The position numbers and the translations under genes are program-made. The notes beneath the pieces are model-generated. The model was not told the origin of the DNA. It ran no database searches and saw only the letters and a program-made list of their open reading frames with translations. A stretch of DNA of 64,000 nt from Actinomycetes bacterium (lineage in GTDB: Bacteria > Actinomycetota > Acidimicrobiia > Acidimicrobiales > Ilumatobacteraceae). Location of the stretch: the NCBI GenBank assembly GCA_025360105.1, contig JANYCT010000064.1, positions 1 to 64,000 on the forward strand. Reading direction: 5' to 3'. Below are positions 27,012 to 35,380 of this stretch, in pieces. Position 1 is the first letter of the stretch. Each line of letters begins with the position of its first letter.

Positions 27012-27117
27012 TCGGGCGCGATCCGCGCCACACGCTGGCGCGCAACCCGCCCGATCCGCCGTTACGCCCTGTGTTCGGGCGCACCTCGCGCCATCAGTTG
27101 GCGCGTGTCGCGCCCGA
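27012..27117 (+). repeat. Pair of 43-bp nested palindromes (REP-like family, copies 1 and 2)
   Basis: Copy 1 (27012-27054) and copy 2 (27075-27117) have the same length and design. Outer arms begin TCGGGCG and end CGCCCGA, and an inner hairpin is GCGCCA/TGGCGC around a 5-nt loop. In copy 2 the outer stem extends to 11 bp (27072-27082 with 27110-27120). Relatives of the same design occur at 53702 and 53769. They lie in the 422-bp gene-free stretch between the acyl-CoA dehydrogenase start and the MFS stop. No transposase is nearby. Confidence 0.7.
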
Positions 27118-27233
27118 ACAAGATGTGCGGGGGCGCTGGTCGCGCGTGCGTGGGACGTGTCGGCCTAGGCGGTGCAGTGGGCCAGGTCGCCTGGAGCGCC
27201 AACGTGTGTCCTGACGAGCGGCCCAACGTGACC

Positions 27234-27275
27234 CAGCCGATATCACTCAGCCGATATCAGTCAGCCGATATCACG
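27234..27275 (+). repeat. Three direct 14-bp repeats (iteron-like)
   Basis: CAGCCGATATCACT, CAGCCGATATCAGT and CAGCCGATATCACG follow each other without gaps. Each holds the palindromic core GATATC. The remainder of the gene-free stretch, 27118-27233 and 27276-27362, shows no gene that I can support. Regulatory binding is possible, but the adjacent genes both point away from or end at this site, so the target is unclear. Confidence 0.65.
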
Positions 27276-27362
27276 GAGAAAGTGCCGGACTCGACCTCGT
27301 CAAGCGGGAGCACAGTCGGTCACGTTGAGAATGATGAGGACGTGCTGCATTCCTGACCGAAC

Positions 27363-28580
27363 CTATCCGAGCGCCAGCGCGATCGGGTCGGTATGGCGCG
27401 GTGACACAACGCGGCCGAGTACGAAAACGCCAGCCAACACCAGGCCGGACCCGAGGGTGACGGCCTGCAGCGAGGAATGGTCGGCGAGCGGCCCCTGGAT
27501 GAACAGACCGAGCGGATACGCGGCACCGAGGATGAAGTTGTTGACGGCCATGGCCCGACCGCGTAATTCCGACGGCGCCGATTGTTGCGTGACCGTGGAG
27601 AAACTGGAGAGCGAGGCCATGTATGCGCCGCCCGTGACCGCCAGCGCCACGGCCGCCAGCACGATGTTCGGCGCAAGCCCGTATAGAACGAGTGATGGCG
27701 CAAGTAGCCATGTGGCAGAGACCATCGTCCGTCGGAGTCCGAACCGTTTCGTGAGCCATCCCATCGATGCTCCGGCGATCACGGCACCGACACCTTGGGC
27801 TGTGACCAGAAACGACGTACCGCCCTGCTTGGTGTGGAAGTGTTTCGTGGCCATCTGCGCAATAAAGCCGATGAAGGGCGCAGCGATGAAGGTAACCGCG
27901 ATCATCAACGGCACCATCGAACGGACTGCCTCGTTGCCCTTCGCAAATTGGATTCCATCGCGAACCGCCTGCAGGATCGGTCGTTTGGTGCGCGGGCTCG
28001 GCGGGATGCGGGCCAGGCTGATCGCGACGATGACTGCAAGAAAGCTTGCTGCGTTGCACCACAGCGCGGCGGGCACGCCTCCGACCCAGATTGCAATGCC
28101 CGCCGCCGACGGACCGACGATGCGACCGAGGTTCCACTGGGTGCTGCTCAGGCCGATTGCGGCCACGAGATCCTGCCGCGGCACGAGGTCGGGCAATGTT
28201 GCCTGAAACGCAGGGAATCCAATGGCGTTGGTGCAGCCCCCGGCGAGAGCGAAGACTGCGAGAATTGCCGGCGTGGCGTCACCGCGTGCCACGAGCAGTG
28301 CAATGGCCCCGGCGATCACGGCAGAGATGGCGTTGGTGCAGACCATGATCGTGCGCCGATTGAACCGATCGGCCCATGCTCCCGCAAAGGGACTGAGCAG
28401 CGCCGTGGGTAGGAACCCGGCGGCGGCAACGATGCCCGACCACGAAGCCTTCGAGGTATCGGCCACGTAGTAACTGAGCGCGGTCGTCTCCATCCAAGTG
28501 CCCACGTTCGATACCAACGCTCCGATCCACACCAGGAGAAATGCGCGGTGGAGAAAGGGGGCGAAGGACGTTGACGCCAT
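27363..28580 (-). CDS. MFS transporter, EntS-like (MFS_3 type)
   Basis: 405 aa with about 12 predicted membrane helices. The N-terminal FLHRAFLLVWIGALVSNVGTWME and the loop AGAWADRFNRRT between helices 2 and 3 are typical of the MFS_3/enterobactin-exporter-like group, as is the central FPAFQATLPDLVPRQDL segment. Such proteins are proton-driven exporters of siderophores, drugs or unknown solutes. No siderophore gene is near, so the substrate is unknown. The start codon lies inside a short palindrome. Confidence 0.9.
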   Translation of the reverse strand: MASTSFAPFLHRAFLLVWIGALVSNVGTWMETTALSYYVADTSKASWSGIVAAAGFLPTALLSPFAGAWADRFNRRTIMVCTNAISAVIAGAIALLVARGDATPAILAVFALAGGCTNAIGFPAFQATLPDLVPRQDLVAAIGLSSTQWNLGRIVGPSAAGIAIWVGGVPAALWCNAASFLAVIVAISLARIPPSPRTKRPILQAVRDGIQFAKGNEAVRSMVPLMIAVTFIAAPFIGFIAQMATKHFHTKQGGTSFLVTAQGVGAVIAGASMGWLTKRFGLRRTMVSATWLLAPSLVLYGLAPNIVLAAVALAVTGGAYMASLSSFSTVTQQSAPSELRGRAMAVNNFILGAAYPLGLFIQGPLADHSSLQAVTLGSGLVLAGVFVLGRVVSPRHTDPIALALG

Positions 28581-28596
28581 AGCGTCGCCACGCTAT
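28579..28596 (-). promoter_or_regulatory. 7-bp inverted repeat across the MFS start codon
   Basis: On the minus strand ATAGCGT, GGCG, ACGCTAT; the right arm contains the AT of the ATG. It could be an operator or a hairpin that hides the start codon. A TAGCGT in the left arm may double as a -10 box. Confidence 0.4.
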
Positions 28597-28691
28597 CGGC
28601 ATGGGACCCTGGGCCCGAGCGACGCGCTCATATGCCCATCGCCGGATTCGGTGCCATGGAACTACAGCAAACGAGTGGCCCCTGAGTTGGC

Positions 28692-28736
28692 CGGCTCGGC
28701 TCCGCTCGGCTTGGCTCGGCTCGGCCCGGCTCGGCT
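28692..28736 (+). repeat. Pentanucleotide microsatellite, nine CGGCT-type units
   Basis: Nine 5-bp units, six exactly CGGCT and three with one change, ending at the last base of the lipoprotein stop codon. The remaining 28597-28691 between the MFS and lipoprotein genes shows nothing else. Confidence 0.7.
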
Positions 28737-29146
28737 CAGCGGATGCCGGTGTCGCATCGCACATCGACCGTGGCGGTCGTTGCGGCGGCAATGGTGAGTT
28801 CGGTCGGCGCACAGGTGGGGAACGGCTTTGTTCCTGCGTTCACCGACACGGTGTATGTGCCCACGGGCAGTTCGGCCGTGAAACCACCAGTAGCGTCGAT
28901 CACCCGCGTTGCGATTAGTCGATCGTTCTGACGGAACTCGACAATTCCCACCACCGGCCTCGCGACGCACGACGGATCCCCGGGCCGTTCGACCGGGCAG
29001 GTCGGACCTGCGAGCGCGGTACCGCGCATGGCACCGACCGGGCCGACGGTCGGGACAGTGTCCCCGCATGCACTCACCAGCATTGCTGAGGCCGCAGCCA
29101 CGATCACAGCTGCCCGACGTGATCCATCGAAAGCGCTCACTCGCAT
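28736..29146 (-). CDS. Small predicted lipoprotein with a beta-sandwich (carboxypeptidase-regulatory-like) domain
   Basis: 136 aa. A signal peptide ends in lipobox LVSAC (Cys27). The mature part contains cysteine pairs (SCVARP, TCPVE, TCAPTE, VRC) and a stretch reading GGFTAELPVGTYTVSVNAGTK, the pattern of a carboxypeptidase regulatory-like or Cna-B-like beta-sandwich. No catalytic residues are seen. It would be anchored outside the membrane. It lies 12 bp behind the Eis-like gene on the same strand and may be co-transcribed with it. The function is unknown. Confidence 0.75.
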   Translation of the reverse strand: MRVSAFDGSRRAAVIVAAASAMLVSACGDTVPTVGPVGAMRGTALAGPTCPVERPGDPSCVARPVVGIVEFRQNDRLIATRVIDATGGFTAELPVGTYTVSVNAGTKPFPTCAPTELTIAAATTATVDVRCDTGIR

Positions 29147-29158
29147 GGGGTGAAGTGC

Positions 29159-30352
29159 TTAGTAGTGGCTCTGGCAGTGGGGAGCCAGCGCAGTTCCGAA
29201 GAACAGATCGGCACGGTTGAGTACGTCGGCGTTGCGCGCGGTCATCCGTCGCCCGGCGACCAGAGTGGATGGCAGTGTGCCGCCGTACAGCAATGCACTG
29301 AACCAGGCGTGTGTGGTGAGCAGATCCGGTCGGGTTCGCACGGCTCGACACGATGCACCATCGGGTCCGCCCTCGATGGCCCAGCGCTTCCCGTCTGCCT
29401 CGATCACGAGGCGATCGCTGCAGCGATACGAGCGGGCGCCGAAGCAGATCGCCGGATCGCGCACGTTGGCCCAAATGCCATCGTTGAGCTCGATGGTACG
29501 AAGCGCTCGCTGATTGTCGAGCAGAAACGGCAGCGGATCGTCGGAAGCGATCACGTTCGATCGGATTTCGCCGACGAGATCGATGCTCAGCAGCGTGTGC
29601 CACAGCGCAGCGTGTGCCTCGGGCGTGACAGCCGCGAGCTCGATCAGATGCAGGATGTGCGCCGGGTGCCCGGTGTTCCACTTCTGCTCGATGCGATACG
29701 CGGCGTAACCGTCTGCGTGACTGAGATAATAGGCGCCGCTCATCGCACCATCCGGACGGGCACGCAAGGGGTACACGACCTCGTTGTACGCATGGTCGTG
29801 GCTCACCTCACCAGTGCGGCACCTGCGGAAACGTTCCCACGTGTCGGTCATTGCGTCGATCGCCGCGTCGCCGTCGATGTATCGAACGCTGCCTGGTTCG
29901 CAGCGGTATTCGGCCCCCATGCTTGCAAGCCGCGGGTTGATAGTGGTCATGCGAACCTGCGATGCGATGCCATACCCGAGGTGCTCGTAGATGCTGCCCT
30001 CGGAAGCCCACAGGGTTGCCAGTGGTTCACCGCGCGAGTCGATATCAGCGTGCACGGCCTCAACCACTTGGCGCATGATGCCCTGGCGGCGATGGGTGGC
30101 GAGTGTTGACACCCAGGTGACTCCGCCCATGGGCACGCACACCCCACCGGGCAGGGTGACATCGAGCGCGTACGAGCCGGCGGTGGACACGATCTCACCG
30201 TTGTCGACGGCGATGCGAAAGCGGCTCAGATCGTGCAGTGGCCTGCGCTCAGCCATTTCCGCGTCGGTGTATCCGAAACCGAAGGCGCGGCCATCGGCGC
30301 GACAGATCGACTCCCAATCGTTGTCGGTTGCTGTGCGGATCTCGAGAGTCAT
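29159..30352 (-). CDS. Eis-like GNAT N-acetyltransferase
   Basis: 397 aa, the length of the Eis family (enhanced intracellular survival protein, three-domain GNAT-GNAT-SCP2-like). The acetyl-CoA loop is in VSTLATHRRQGIMRQVVEAV. GVTWVSTLATHRR precedes the conserved SEGSIYEHLGYGIAS block, and the C-terminal third has the sterol-carrier-like pattern ending at the short tail. Mycobacterial Eis acetylates aminoglycosides and protein lysines; the natural substrate here is unknown. ATG 30352 was chosen because the domain starts with MTLEIRTATDNDW; the longer frame is not conserved. A CAAACT lies 6 nt before it. Confidence 0.85.
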   Translation of the reverse strand: MTLEIRTATDNDWESICRADGRAFGFGYTDAEMAERRPLHDLSRFRIAVDNGEIVSTAGSYALDVTLPGGVCVPMGGVTWVSTLATHRRQGIMRQVVEAVHADIDSRGEPLATLWASEGSIYEHLGYGIASQVRMTTINPRLASMGAEYRCEPGSVRYIDGDAAIDAMTDTWERFRRCRTGEVSHDHAYNEVVYPLRARPDGAMSGAYYLSHADGYAAYRIEQKWNTGHPAHILHLIELAAVTPEAHAALWHTLLSIDLVGEIRSNVIASDDPLPFLLDNQRALRTIELNDGIWANVRDPAICFGARSYRCSDRLVIEADGKRWAIEGGPDGASCRAVRTRPDLLTTHAWFSALLYGGTLPSTLVAGRRMTARNADVLNRADLFFGTALAPHCQSHY

Positions 30353-30390
30353 GGGTGCAGTTTGCCATGCGAGGATGCTGCCGTGGCGGG

Positions 30391-30396
30391 TAGTTT
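30391..30396 (+). promoter_or_regulatory. Putative -10 box for leaderless amidohydrolase mRNA
   Basis: TAGTTT, 6 nt, then ATG 30403. Confidence 0.45.
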
Positions 30397-30402
30397 CTCT
30401 GC

Positions 30403-31686
30403 ATGACAATCACTCCAATCGGCCTCACCGACTCTGGCGCGAGCACGTTCGGTCAGTATGACCCAGCCCGGGTCGTAGCCAGCTTGCGCGAGCTTGCGTC
30501 GCGTACCGGGGGCCCGGAGGGCAGTCGTCGGCTGTGCTGGACACCCGATTGGCTCGAGGCGCGTGCGTTCCTGCGCGAGTCGCTGACCACGCTGCCGGTC
30601 GAGGTCGACACCGATGAAGCGGGCAACGTATGGGTCTATCTGCGCGGTGCGAGCACTGACACCATCGTGGTGGGCTCGCATCTCGACAGTGTGCCCAAGG
30701 GTGGTTGGCTCGACGGGGCGCTCGGGGTCATGGCGGGCGTGGAGTTGTTGCGCTCACTGGCCGCTGAAGGCACGCCGCCCGTCACCGTCGCTCTGGTCGA
30801 CTGGGCCGACGAAGAAGGGGCGCGATTCGGTCGCAGCCTGTTTGGGTCTGCTGCGGTGGTCGGTTCGCTCGATGCCGTGGCAGCCGCCGAACTCGTCGAC
30901 AAAGAAGGCAACCATCTCGATCAGGTGGTTGGCGAGCACGGCGTGGATCTCACCAAGATCGATGGTGCTCGGACTCGACTTCGCGATGTGAAGGCCTACC
31001 TCGAGGTGCACATCGAGCAGGGTCCAGTGCTCGAGGCGAGAGGGCTGGGCATCTGCACGGTCACCGGCACCAAGGGCATCGAGCGCGAGCGGGTGATCTT
31101 TCGTGGCCAGGCCGCCCACTCGGGCACGATGCCGATGGAGATGCGGCGTGACAGTTTTCTCGCAGCCTCACGATTCGCACTTGCGCTCGCTGATATTGGT
31201 CGGCGTCACGACGGCGTCACCACCGTTGGTCACGTCCAGTGTTGGCCGGGCGTGGTCACCGCGGTGCCTGGCGAGACGCGGGTTGCGATGGACATGCGCC
31301 ACATCAGTCACGAGGCGCTCGCCCAGATGTTTTCTGAGATGCGCCAAGCCGCGGCCGACGCTGCCATTGCCGAGGGCTGCACGGTTGATTTCGAACACAT
31401 CTTCCGTATCCCGCCGATGCCGTTCGATCCGCGATTGCTTGCGGCCGCCCGCACGAGTGTGCGCGAGGTAGAAGGCCACGATGTCGAGCTCCCGAGCGGA
31501 GCGCTGCACGACGCCAGCGAAATGGCGCGCGAGGTGCCCACGGTGATGATCTTTTCGTCCTCCATCGCCGGGCTCAGCCACACCAAGGAAGAGGACACGC
31601 CTGACGAACATCTACACATGGCCGTCGACGCGTTCAATCGCACGGTCCGCAGAGCCATCGATCTCGTCGTGGCAGGTGAGCTGTGA
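30403..31686 (+). CDS. Zn-dependent M20 hydrolase, N-carbamoyl-L-amino acid hydrolase/allantoate amidohydrolase family
   Basis: 427 aa. The metal-binding motifs are in order: GSHLDSVPKGG (His and bridging Asp region), DWADEEGARFG with the catalytic Glu pair, and HIEQGPVLE, the hallmark of the carbamoylase subgroup. AHSGTMPMEMRRD is the lid-domain substrate site, and the final metal-binding His lies in GLSHTKEEDT. The family includes beta-ureidopropionase, allantoate amidohydrolase and L-carbamoylase; which one cannot be read off. The VOC gene overlaps its end by GTGA. It fits with, but is not linked to, the hydantoinase-type gene at 22991. Confidence 0.88.
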   Translation: MTITPIGLTDSGASTFGQYDPARVVASLRELASRTGGPEGSRRLCWTPDWLEARAFLRESLTTLPVEVDTDEAGNVWVYLRGASTDTIVVGSHLDSVPKGGWLDGALGVMAGVELLRSLAAEGTPPVTVALVDWADEEGARFGRSLFGSAAVVGSLDAVAAAELVDKEGNHLDQVVGEHGVDLTKIDGARTRLRDVKAYLEVHIEQGPVLEARGLGICTVTGTKGIERERVIFRGQAAHSGTMPMEMRRDSFLAASRFALALADIGRRHDGVTTVGHVQCWPGVVTAVPGETRVAMDMRHISHEALAQMFSEMRQAAADAAIAEGCTVDFEHIFRIPPMPFDPRLLAAARTSVREVEGHDVELPSGALHDASEMAREVPTVMIFSSSIAGLSHTKEEDTPDEHLHMAVDAFNRTVRRAIDLVVAGEL

Positions 31687-32036
31687 AGATCGCCGGTGTG
31701 CAGCACGTTTCCATAGGCGTTCACGATGTCGATGCAGCAATTGCGTTCTACGCGTTGTTGGGCATGACAGTGGTGCCAACACGTCCTGACTTTGGTGTCC
31801 CGGGGGCATGGCTTCAGGCCGGCGGCCAGCAACTGCATCTCATTCAAACCGACAAGACCACACCCGGTCTCGAGAACCACTTTGCGCTCATCGTCGACGA
31901 TCTCGAGGCGTGCCTGGCCGAGCTTGCCCCACACGGCATCACCGCATTCCGGTTACCAGCGGCGCGAGGTGCTGGCACTCAGGGCTTCATCAACGACCCG
32001 AGCGGCAACGTCATCGAACTCAACCAGCCCGACTGA
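31683..32036 (+). CDS. VOC-family (glyoxalase/dioxygenase superfamily) protein
   Basis: 117 aa, one vicinal-oxygen-chelate module of two beta-alpha-beta-beta-beta units. Possible metal ligands are the His in VQHVSIGV, the His in LHLIQ, the His in ENHFALIV and the Glu in GNVIELNQ. It resembles methylmalonyl-CoA epimerase/glyoxalase-type small VOC proteins; the reaction is unknown. GTG 31683 overlaps the stop of the amidohydrolase gene, so the two are co-translated. Confidence 0.85.
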   Translation: MKIAGVQHVSIGVHDVDAAIAFYALLGMTVVPTRPDFGVPGAWLQAGGQQLHLIQTDKTTPGLENHFALIVDDLEACLAELAPHGITAFRLPAARGAGTQGFINDPSGNVIELNQPD

Positions 32037-32048
32037 ACTGGCCCGAAT

Positions 32049-32069
32049 GAGCTGGCCCCGAGCCAGCTT
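32049..32069. terminator. Bidirectional hairpin between VOC and gatB
   Basis: A 7-bp stem AGCTGGC (32050-32056) and GCCAGCT (32062-32068) with a 5-nt loop, directly next to the gatB stop in the gap between convergent genes. The T-run on either strand is poor. Confidence 0.5.
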
Positions 32070-33580
32070 CAGCCTTTTCGCTTGGCCTGCACCAGAGCCG
32101 TCACGAGCTTGCCGTCGGCCTTGCCCTGTGAGGCTTTCATCGCCGCGCCAACCAGTGCGCCCATGGCCTTGTCCTCGCCGCTGCAGTACTTGGCCCATGC
32201 CACGGGATTGTCGGCGAGGACCTGATCGACCATTGCCTCGAGGGCTCCGGTGTCCATCGCCTCGAAGCCTTTGGCTGCAGCGATTGCTGTTGCGTCGCCG
32301 CCGCCTGCAGCGACGATGTCGGCAAGCACGGTCTTTGCCTGCGTCGCGGTGATCGAGCCGCGCACTTCGAGCAACGTGAGCCCGGCAAGATCGGCTGCGG
32401 GCACAGTTGGGGTTGCGCCCTCGTCGGCGAAGGCTTCCTTCACGTGCACGAGCGCCCGGCCGACATCGCCGCCGGCAGCGGCAACGGCGAGCACGTAGTC
32501 GTCTTGGCCGCGTTCGACGACGACCATGATCGCCTCAGCGTCGGCAGGCACGCCGGTGGCCTGTGAGAGTCGCGCCCGGCGCGCGCCTGGCAGCATGGGC
32601 ATCGCATCTCGAACCGCTTGGATCCACTCAGCTGATGGGTGAAGCGGCACCAAATCGGGTTCGAGGAAGTAGCGATAATCGTCGGCGTCTTCCTTGCTGC
32701 GCAGTGTGTGCGTGCGGCCGTCGTTCTCGTCCCAGTGGCGGGTTTCTTGGCGCACGGTCTCGCCGGCGTCGTTCATGTCGATTTGTCGACGCGCTTCGTA
32801 TTCGATGGCCCTACCGAGCGAACGGATGCTGTTCACGTTCTTGATCTCGCACCGCGTGCCGTACGGCGTGCCCGGCTTGTGCACACTCACGTTCGCGTCG
32901 CAGCGCATGCTGCCCTCTTCCATCTTCGCGTCGCTGGCGCCGATGGCCACGAGAATGGAACGCAGTTCGGTCACGTATTGGCGGGCTTCTTCGGCGGTTC
33001 GGATATCAGGCCGACTGACGATCTCGACCAGCGGCACGCCGGCGCGGTTGAAGTCGATGAGCGAGTAGTCGCTGCCGTGGATGCGGCCGCCGGTGCCACC
33101 GAAGTGTGTGCTCTTGCCCGTGTCTTCTTCGAGGTGGGCACGCTCGATGCCGATCTGCTTGCCGTCGGGCAACGCAAGAAAGCCGTTGACGTTGATTGGC
33201 TGGTCGTATTGGCTGATCTGATACGCCTTGGGCATATCGGGGTAGAAGTAGTTCTTGCGATGAAACGTGCTGGGCTGGATCGTGCAATTCAGCGCGAGGC
33301 CGATGCGCATGGCCAACTCGACGGCATGACGGTTGAGCACCGGCAACGCGCCCGGGAGCCCGAGGGTGACGGGGTCGATATTGGTGTTCGGATCGTCGCC
33401 GAAGCGGTTCGCGCTGGCGCTGAACAACTTGGTGAGCGTGGCAAGTTCCACGTGGACTTCGAGGCCGACGATGAGTTCCCATCCGTCGATGAGAATCTCG
33501 TTCCCCGTGGCGGGGCCCGCTGTGTACACGAAGCTGCCGGCCGTACCGGTGGTTCCCTGAGAAACGGAGGTTTCGCTCAT
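32069..33580 (-). CDS. gatB: Aspartyl/glutamyl-tRNA(Asn/Gln) amidotransferase subunit B
   Basis: 503 aa. The GatB kinase-like core opens with WELIVGLEVHVELATLTKLFSAS and contains the metal-binding region (FHRKNYFYPDMPKAYQISQYDQPI) and the IHGSDYSLIDFNRAGVPLVEIVS block. A C-terminal YqeY tail follows, with WAKYCSGEDKAMGALVGAAMKASQGKAD. It phosphorylates and helps transamidate Glu-tRNA(Gln) or Asp-tRNA(Asn). ATG 33580 overlaps the gatA stop (ATGA); upstream in-frame starts give a low-complexity Arg-rich extension and were rejected. Confidence 0.97.
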   Translation of the reverse strand: MSETSVSQGTTGTAGSFVYTAGPATGNEILIDGWELIVGLEVHVELATLTKLFSASANRFGDDPNTNIDPVTLGLPGALPVLNRHAVELAMRIGLALNCTIQPSTFHRKNYFYPDMPKAYQISQYDQPINVNGFLALPDGKQIGIERAHLEEDTGKSTHFGGTGGRIHGSDYSLIDFNRAGVPLVEIVSRPDIRTAEEARQYVTELRSILVAIGASDAKMEEGSMRCDANVSVHKPGTPYGTRCEIKNVNSIRSLGRAIEYEARRQIDMNDAGETVRQETRHWDENDGRTHTLRSKEDADDYRYFLEPDLVPLHPSAEWIQAVRDAMPMLPGARRARLSQATGVPADAEAIMVVVERGQDDYVLAVAAAGGDVGRALVHVKEAFADEGATPTVPAADLAGLTLLEVRGSITATQAKTVLADIVAAGGGDATAIAAAKGFEAMDTGALEAMVDQVLADNPVAWAKYCSGEDKAMGALVGAAMKASQGKADGKLVTALVQAKRKG

Positions 33581-35022
33581 TTCGCTGCTCCCATCGCTCG
33601 CTCGAGGGCCGCCGCGGTGCGGAACATCTGCGGTTCGCCCAAGGTGCCGGACAGAACCTGAACACCCACCGGAAGTCCCTCGGCGCCGGTGCCGAAGGGC
33701 ACGCTCATGCCGGGGTGCCCGGCGAGGTTGGTGGGGATCGTATACACGTCGCACAAATACATTGCGAACGGGTTGTCGCCCTTCGCGCCGAACGGGAACG
33801 CCACCGTGGGTGATGTGGGCGTGAGCAGCACGTCTGCGCGTTGGTAGGCCCGGTCGAAATCGTCGGCGATCATGCGCCGCACTTTCAGCGCCTTGCCGTA
33901 GTAGGCGTCGTAGTAGCCGGCACTGAGTGCGTACGTGCCGAGCATGATGCGACGCTTCACTTCGTCACCAAAGCCGGCCGTCCGGGTGACGCCGTACATC
34001 GAGTTGGTGTCGGGAGCGTTGACACGCATGCCGTAGCGCACACCGTCGTATCGGGCCAGGTTGCTGCTCGCCTCGGCCGGTGCGATGAGGTAGTAGGCGG
34101 TGAGGCCGTAGCTGAAGGCTGGCACCTGTACGTCGACGATGGTTGCTCCCGCTGCCCGCAGCGCATCGAACGCTGCCTCGAGCCGCTCGACCACGTCGGG
34201 GTCCGCGCCTTCGGGAAGATCGGTGATGCGCCCGACACGCAGCCCTTCGACGCCCTGTTGGATGGCACCGAGCAATGATGGCTGCGGCGCCGGGATGCTG
34301 GTGCTGTCCATCGGGTCGTGCCCGCCGATGACATCGAGCAGTAACGCCGCATCTTCCACGGTGTTCGTGAAGGGACCGATCTGATCGAGTGAACTTGCAA
34401 ATGCAACGAGTCCGTACCGACTCACGTAGCCATAGGTCGGCTTGACGCCCACCACGCCACACAGCGCAGCCGGCTGGCGGATGGAACCGCCGGTATCGCT
34501 ACCAAGGCTGACGCTCGAGAATCCAGCGGCCACAGCAGCGGCGCTGCCGCCGCTGGAACCACCCGGCACACGGCTGGTGTCGCGCGGGTTGCGGGTGGCG
34601 CCGAATGCGCTGTTCTCGGTGCTCGAACCCATCGCGAATTCGTCGAGGTTGGTCTTGCCCACCGTGACTGCACCGGCGGCGATGAGCCTGGTCACGACGG
34701 TGGCGTCGTAAGGCGGCTTCCAGCCGTCGAGGATCTTTGACGAACACGTGGTGGCGATGCCGTGCGTGCACATGTTGTCCTTCAGGGCAACGGGCACACC
34801 CGCAAGGGGCCCGGGATCGTTGCCAGCGGCGACCGCAGCATCGACGGCTGCGGCAGCCGCGCGGGCTTGGTCGGCGAGCACGAGGTTGAAGGCGTGGATC
34901 TCGCCCTCGCGGTTGTCGATGCGGGCAAGGTGCTCCTCGAGCACATCGGCGGCCTTCAGTTGCCCGGAGCGCACACCGGCGGCGATCTGAACTGCGGAAC
35001 TGGCGCTCGTGGGCGCGCTCAT
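33577..35022 (-). CDS. gatA: Aspartyl/glutamyl-tRNA(Asn/Gln) amidotransferase subunit A
   Basis: 481 aa amidase-signature enzyme that supplies ammonia from glutamine or asparagine. The catalytic Lys is in ALKDNMCTHG (about residue 79), the cis-Ser in the GGSSGGSAAAVAAG signature (about 155) and the nucleophilic Ser in SLGSDTGGSIRQPAA (about 178). The full length is normal. It overlaps gatC upstream and gatB downstream, each by ATGA, so the three subunits are made in equal and coupled amounts. It implies that this organism lacks GlnRS or AsnRS, or both. Confidence 0.97.
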   Translation of the reverse strand: MSAPTSASSAVQIAAGVRSGQLKAADVLEEHLARIDNREGEIHAFNLVLADQARAAAAAVDAAVAAGNDPGPLAGVPVALKDNMCTHGIATTCSSKILDGWKPPYDATVVTRLIAAGAVTVGKTNLDEFAMGSSTENSAFGATRNPRDTSRVPGGSSGGSAAAVAAGFSSVSLGSDTGGSIRQPAALCGVVGVKPTYGYVSRYGLVAFASSLDQIGPFTNTVEDAALLLDVIGGHDPMDSTSIPAPQPSLLGAIQQGVEGLRVGRITDLPEGADPDVVERLEAAFDALRAAGATIVDVQVPAFSYGLTAYYLIAPAEASSNLARYDGVRYGMRVNAPDTNSMYGVTRTAGFGDEVKRRIMLGTYALSAGYYDAYYGKALKVRRMIADDFDRAYQRADVLLTPTSPTVAFPFGAKGDNPFAMYLCDVYTIPTNLAGHPGMSVPFGTGAEGLPVGVQVLSGTLGEPQMFRTAAALERAMGAAK

Positions 35023-35321
35023 GAGTCCAACCCGAGAATCGGCGGCACGCGAAATCGACCGTCCTCAGCATCTGGAGCCGCGGCGAGTACCTCGTCGCGG
35101 TTGAGCCCGGCAACGATCACGTCGTCGCGGAACACATTGACCAAGGGGTAGGGCTGATTCATCGGTTGCACGTCGCCGAGATCGAGAGCATCGATATCGG
35201 CGAAGTGTTCGAGCATTCCCGCGAGTTGCGCAGTGGTGCGTTCAATTGCGGCGGGGTCGAGGTCGAGGCGGGCCAATTTGGCCACCTTCACGACGTCGGC
35301 GGTGGTTATCCGTTCAGACAC
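35019..35321 (-). CDS. gatC: Aspartyl/glutamyl-tRNA(Asn/Gln) amidotransferase subunit C
   Basis: 100 aa. The conserved ITTADVVKVAKLARLDLDP start and the C-terminal LVNVFRDDVIVAGLNRDEVLAAAPDAEDGRFRVP pattern are typical of GatC, which wraps around GatA and stabilises the complex. GTG 35321 was chosen because the domain starts right behind it. A TAGCAT box 7 nt upstream suggests a leaderless mRNA that reads gatC-gatA-gatB. The end overlaps gatA by ATGA. Confidence 0.93.
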   Translation of the reverse strand: MSERITTADVVKVAKLARLDLDPAAIERTTAQLAGMLEHFADIDALDLGDVQPMNQPYPLVNVFRDDVIVAGLNRDEVLAAAPDAEDGRFRVPPILGLDS

Positions 35322-35328
35322 ACCCCAG

Positions 35329-35334
35329 ATGCTA
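35329..35334 (-). promoter_or_regulatory. Putative -10 box for leaderless gatCAB mRNA
   Basis: On the minus strand TAGCAT, 7 nt, then GTG 35321. Confidence 0.45.
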
Positions 35335-35380
35335 CGGCCCAAGTTGCTGTGCCGCAGCCCCGATATCAGCGCCGTCGTCG

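Noticed and set aside
26941-27362. Possible small genes in the 422-bp gene-free stretch
   Set aside because: Several frames of 60-115 codons exist on both strands, but they are translated repeats and palindromes without a domain or start signal.
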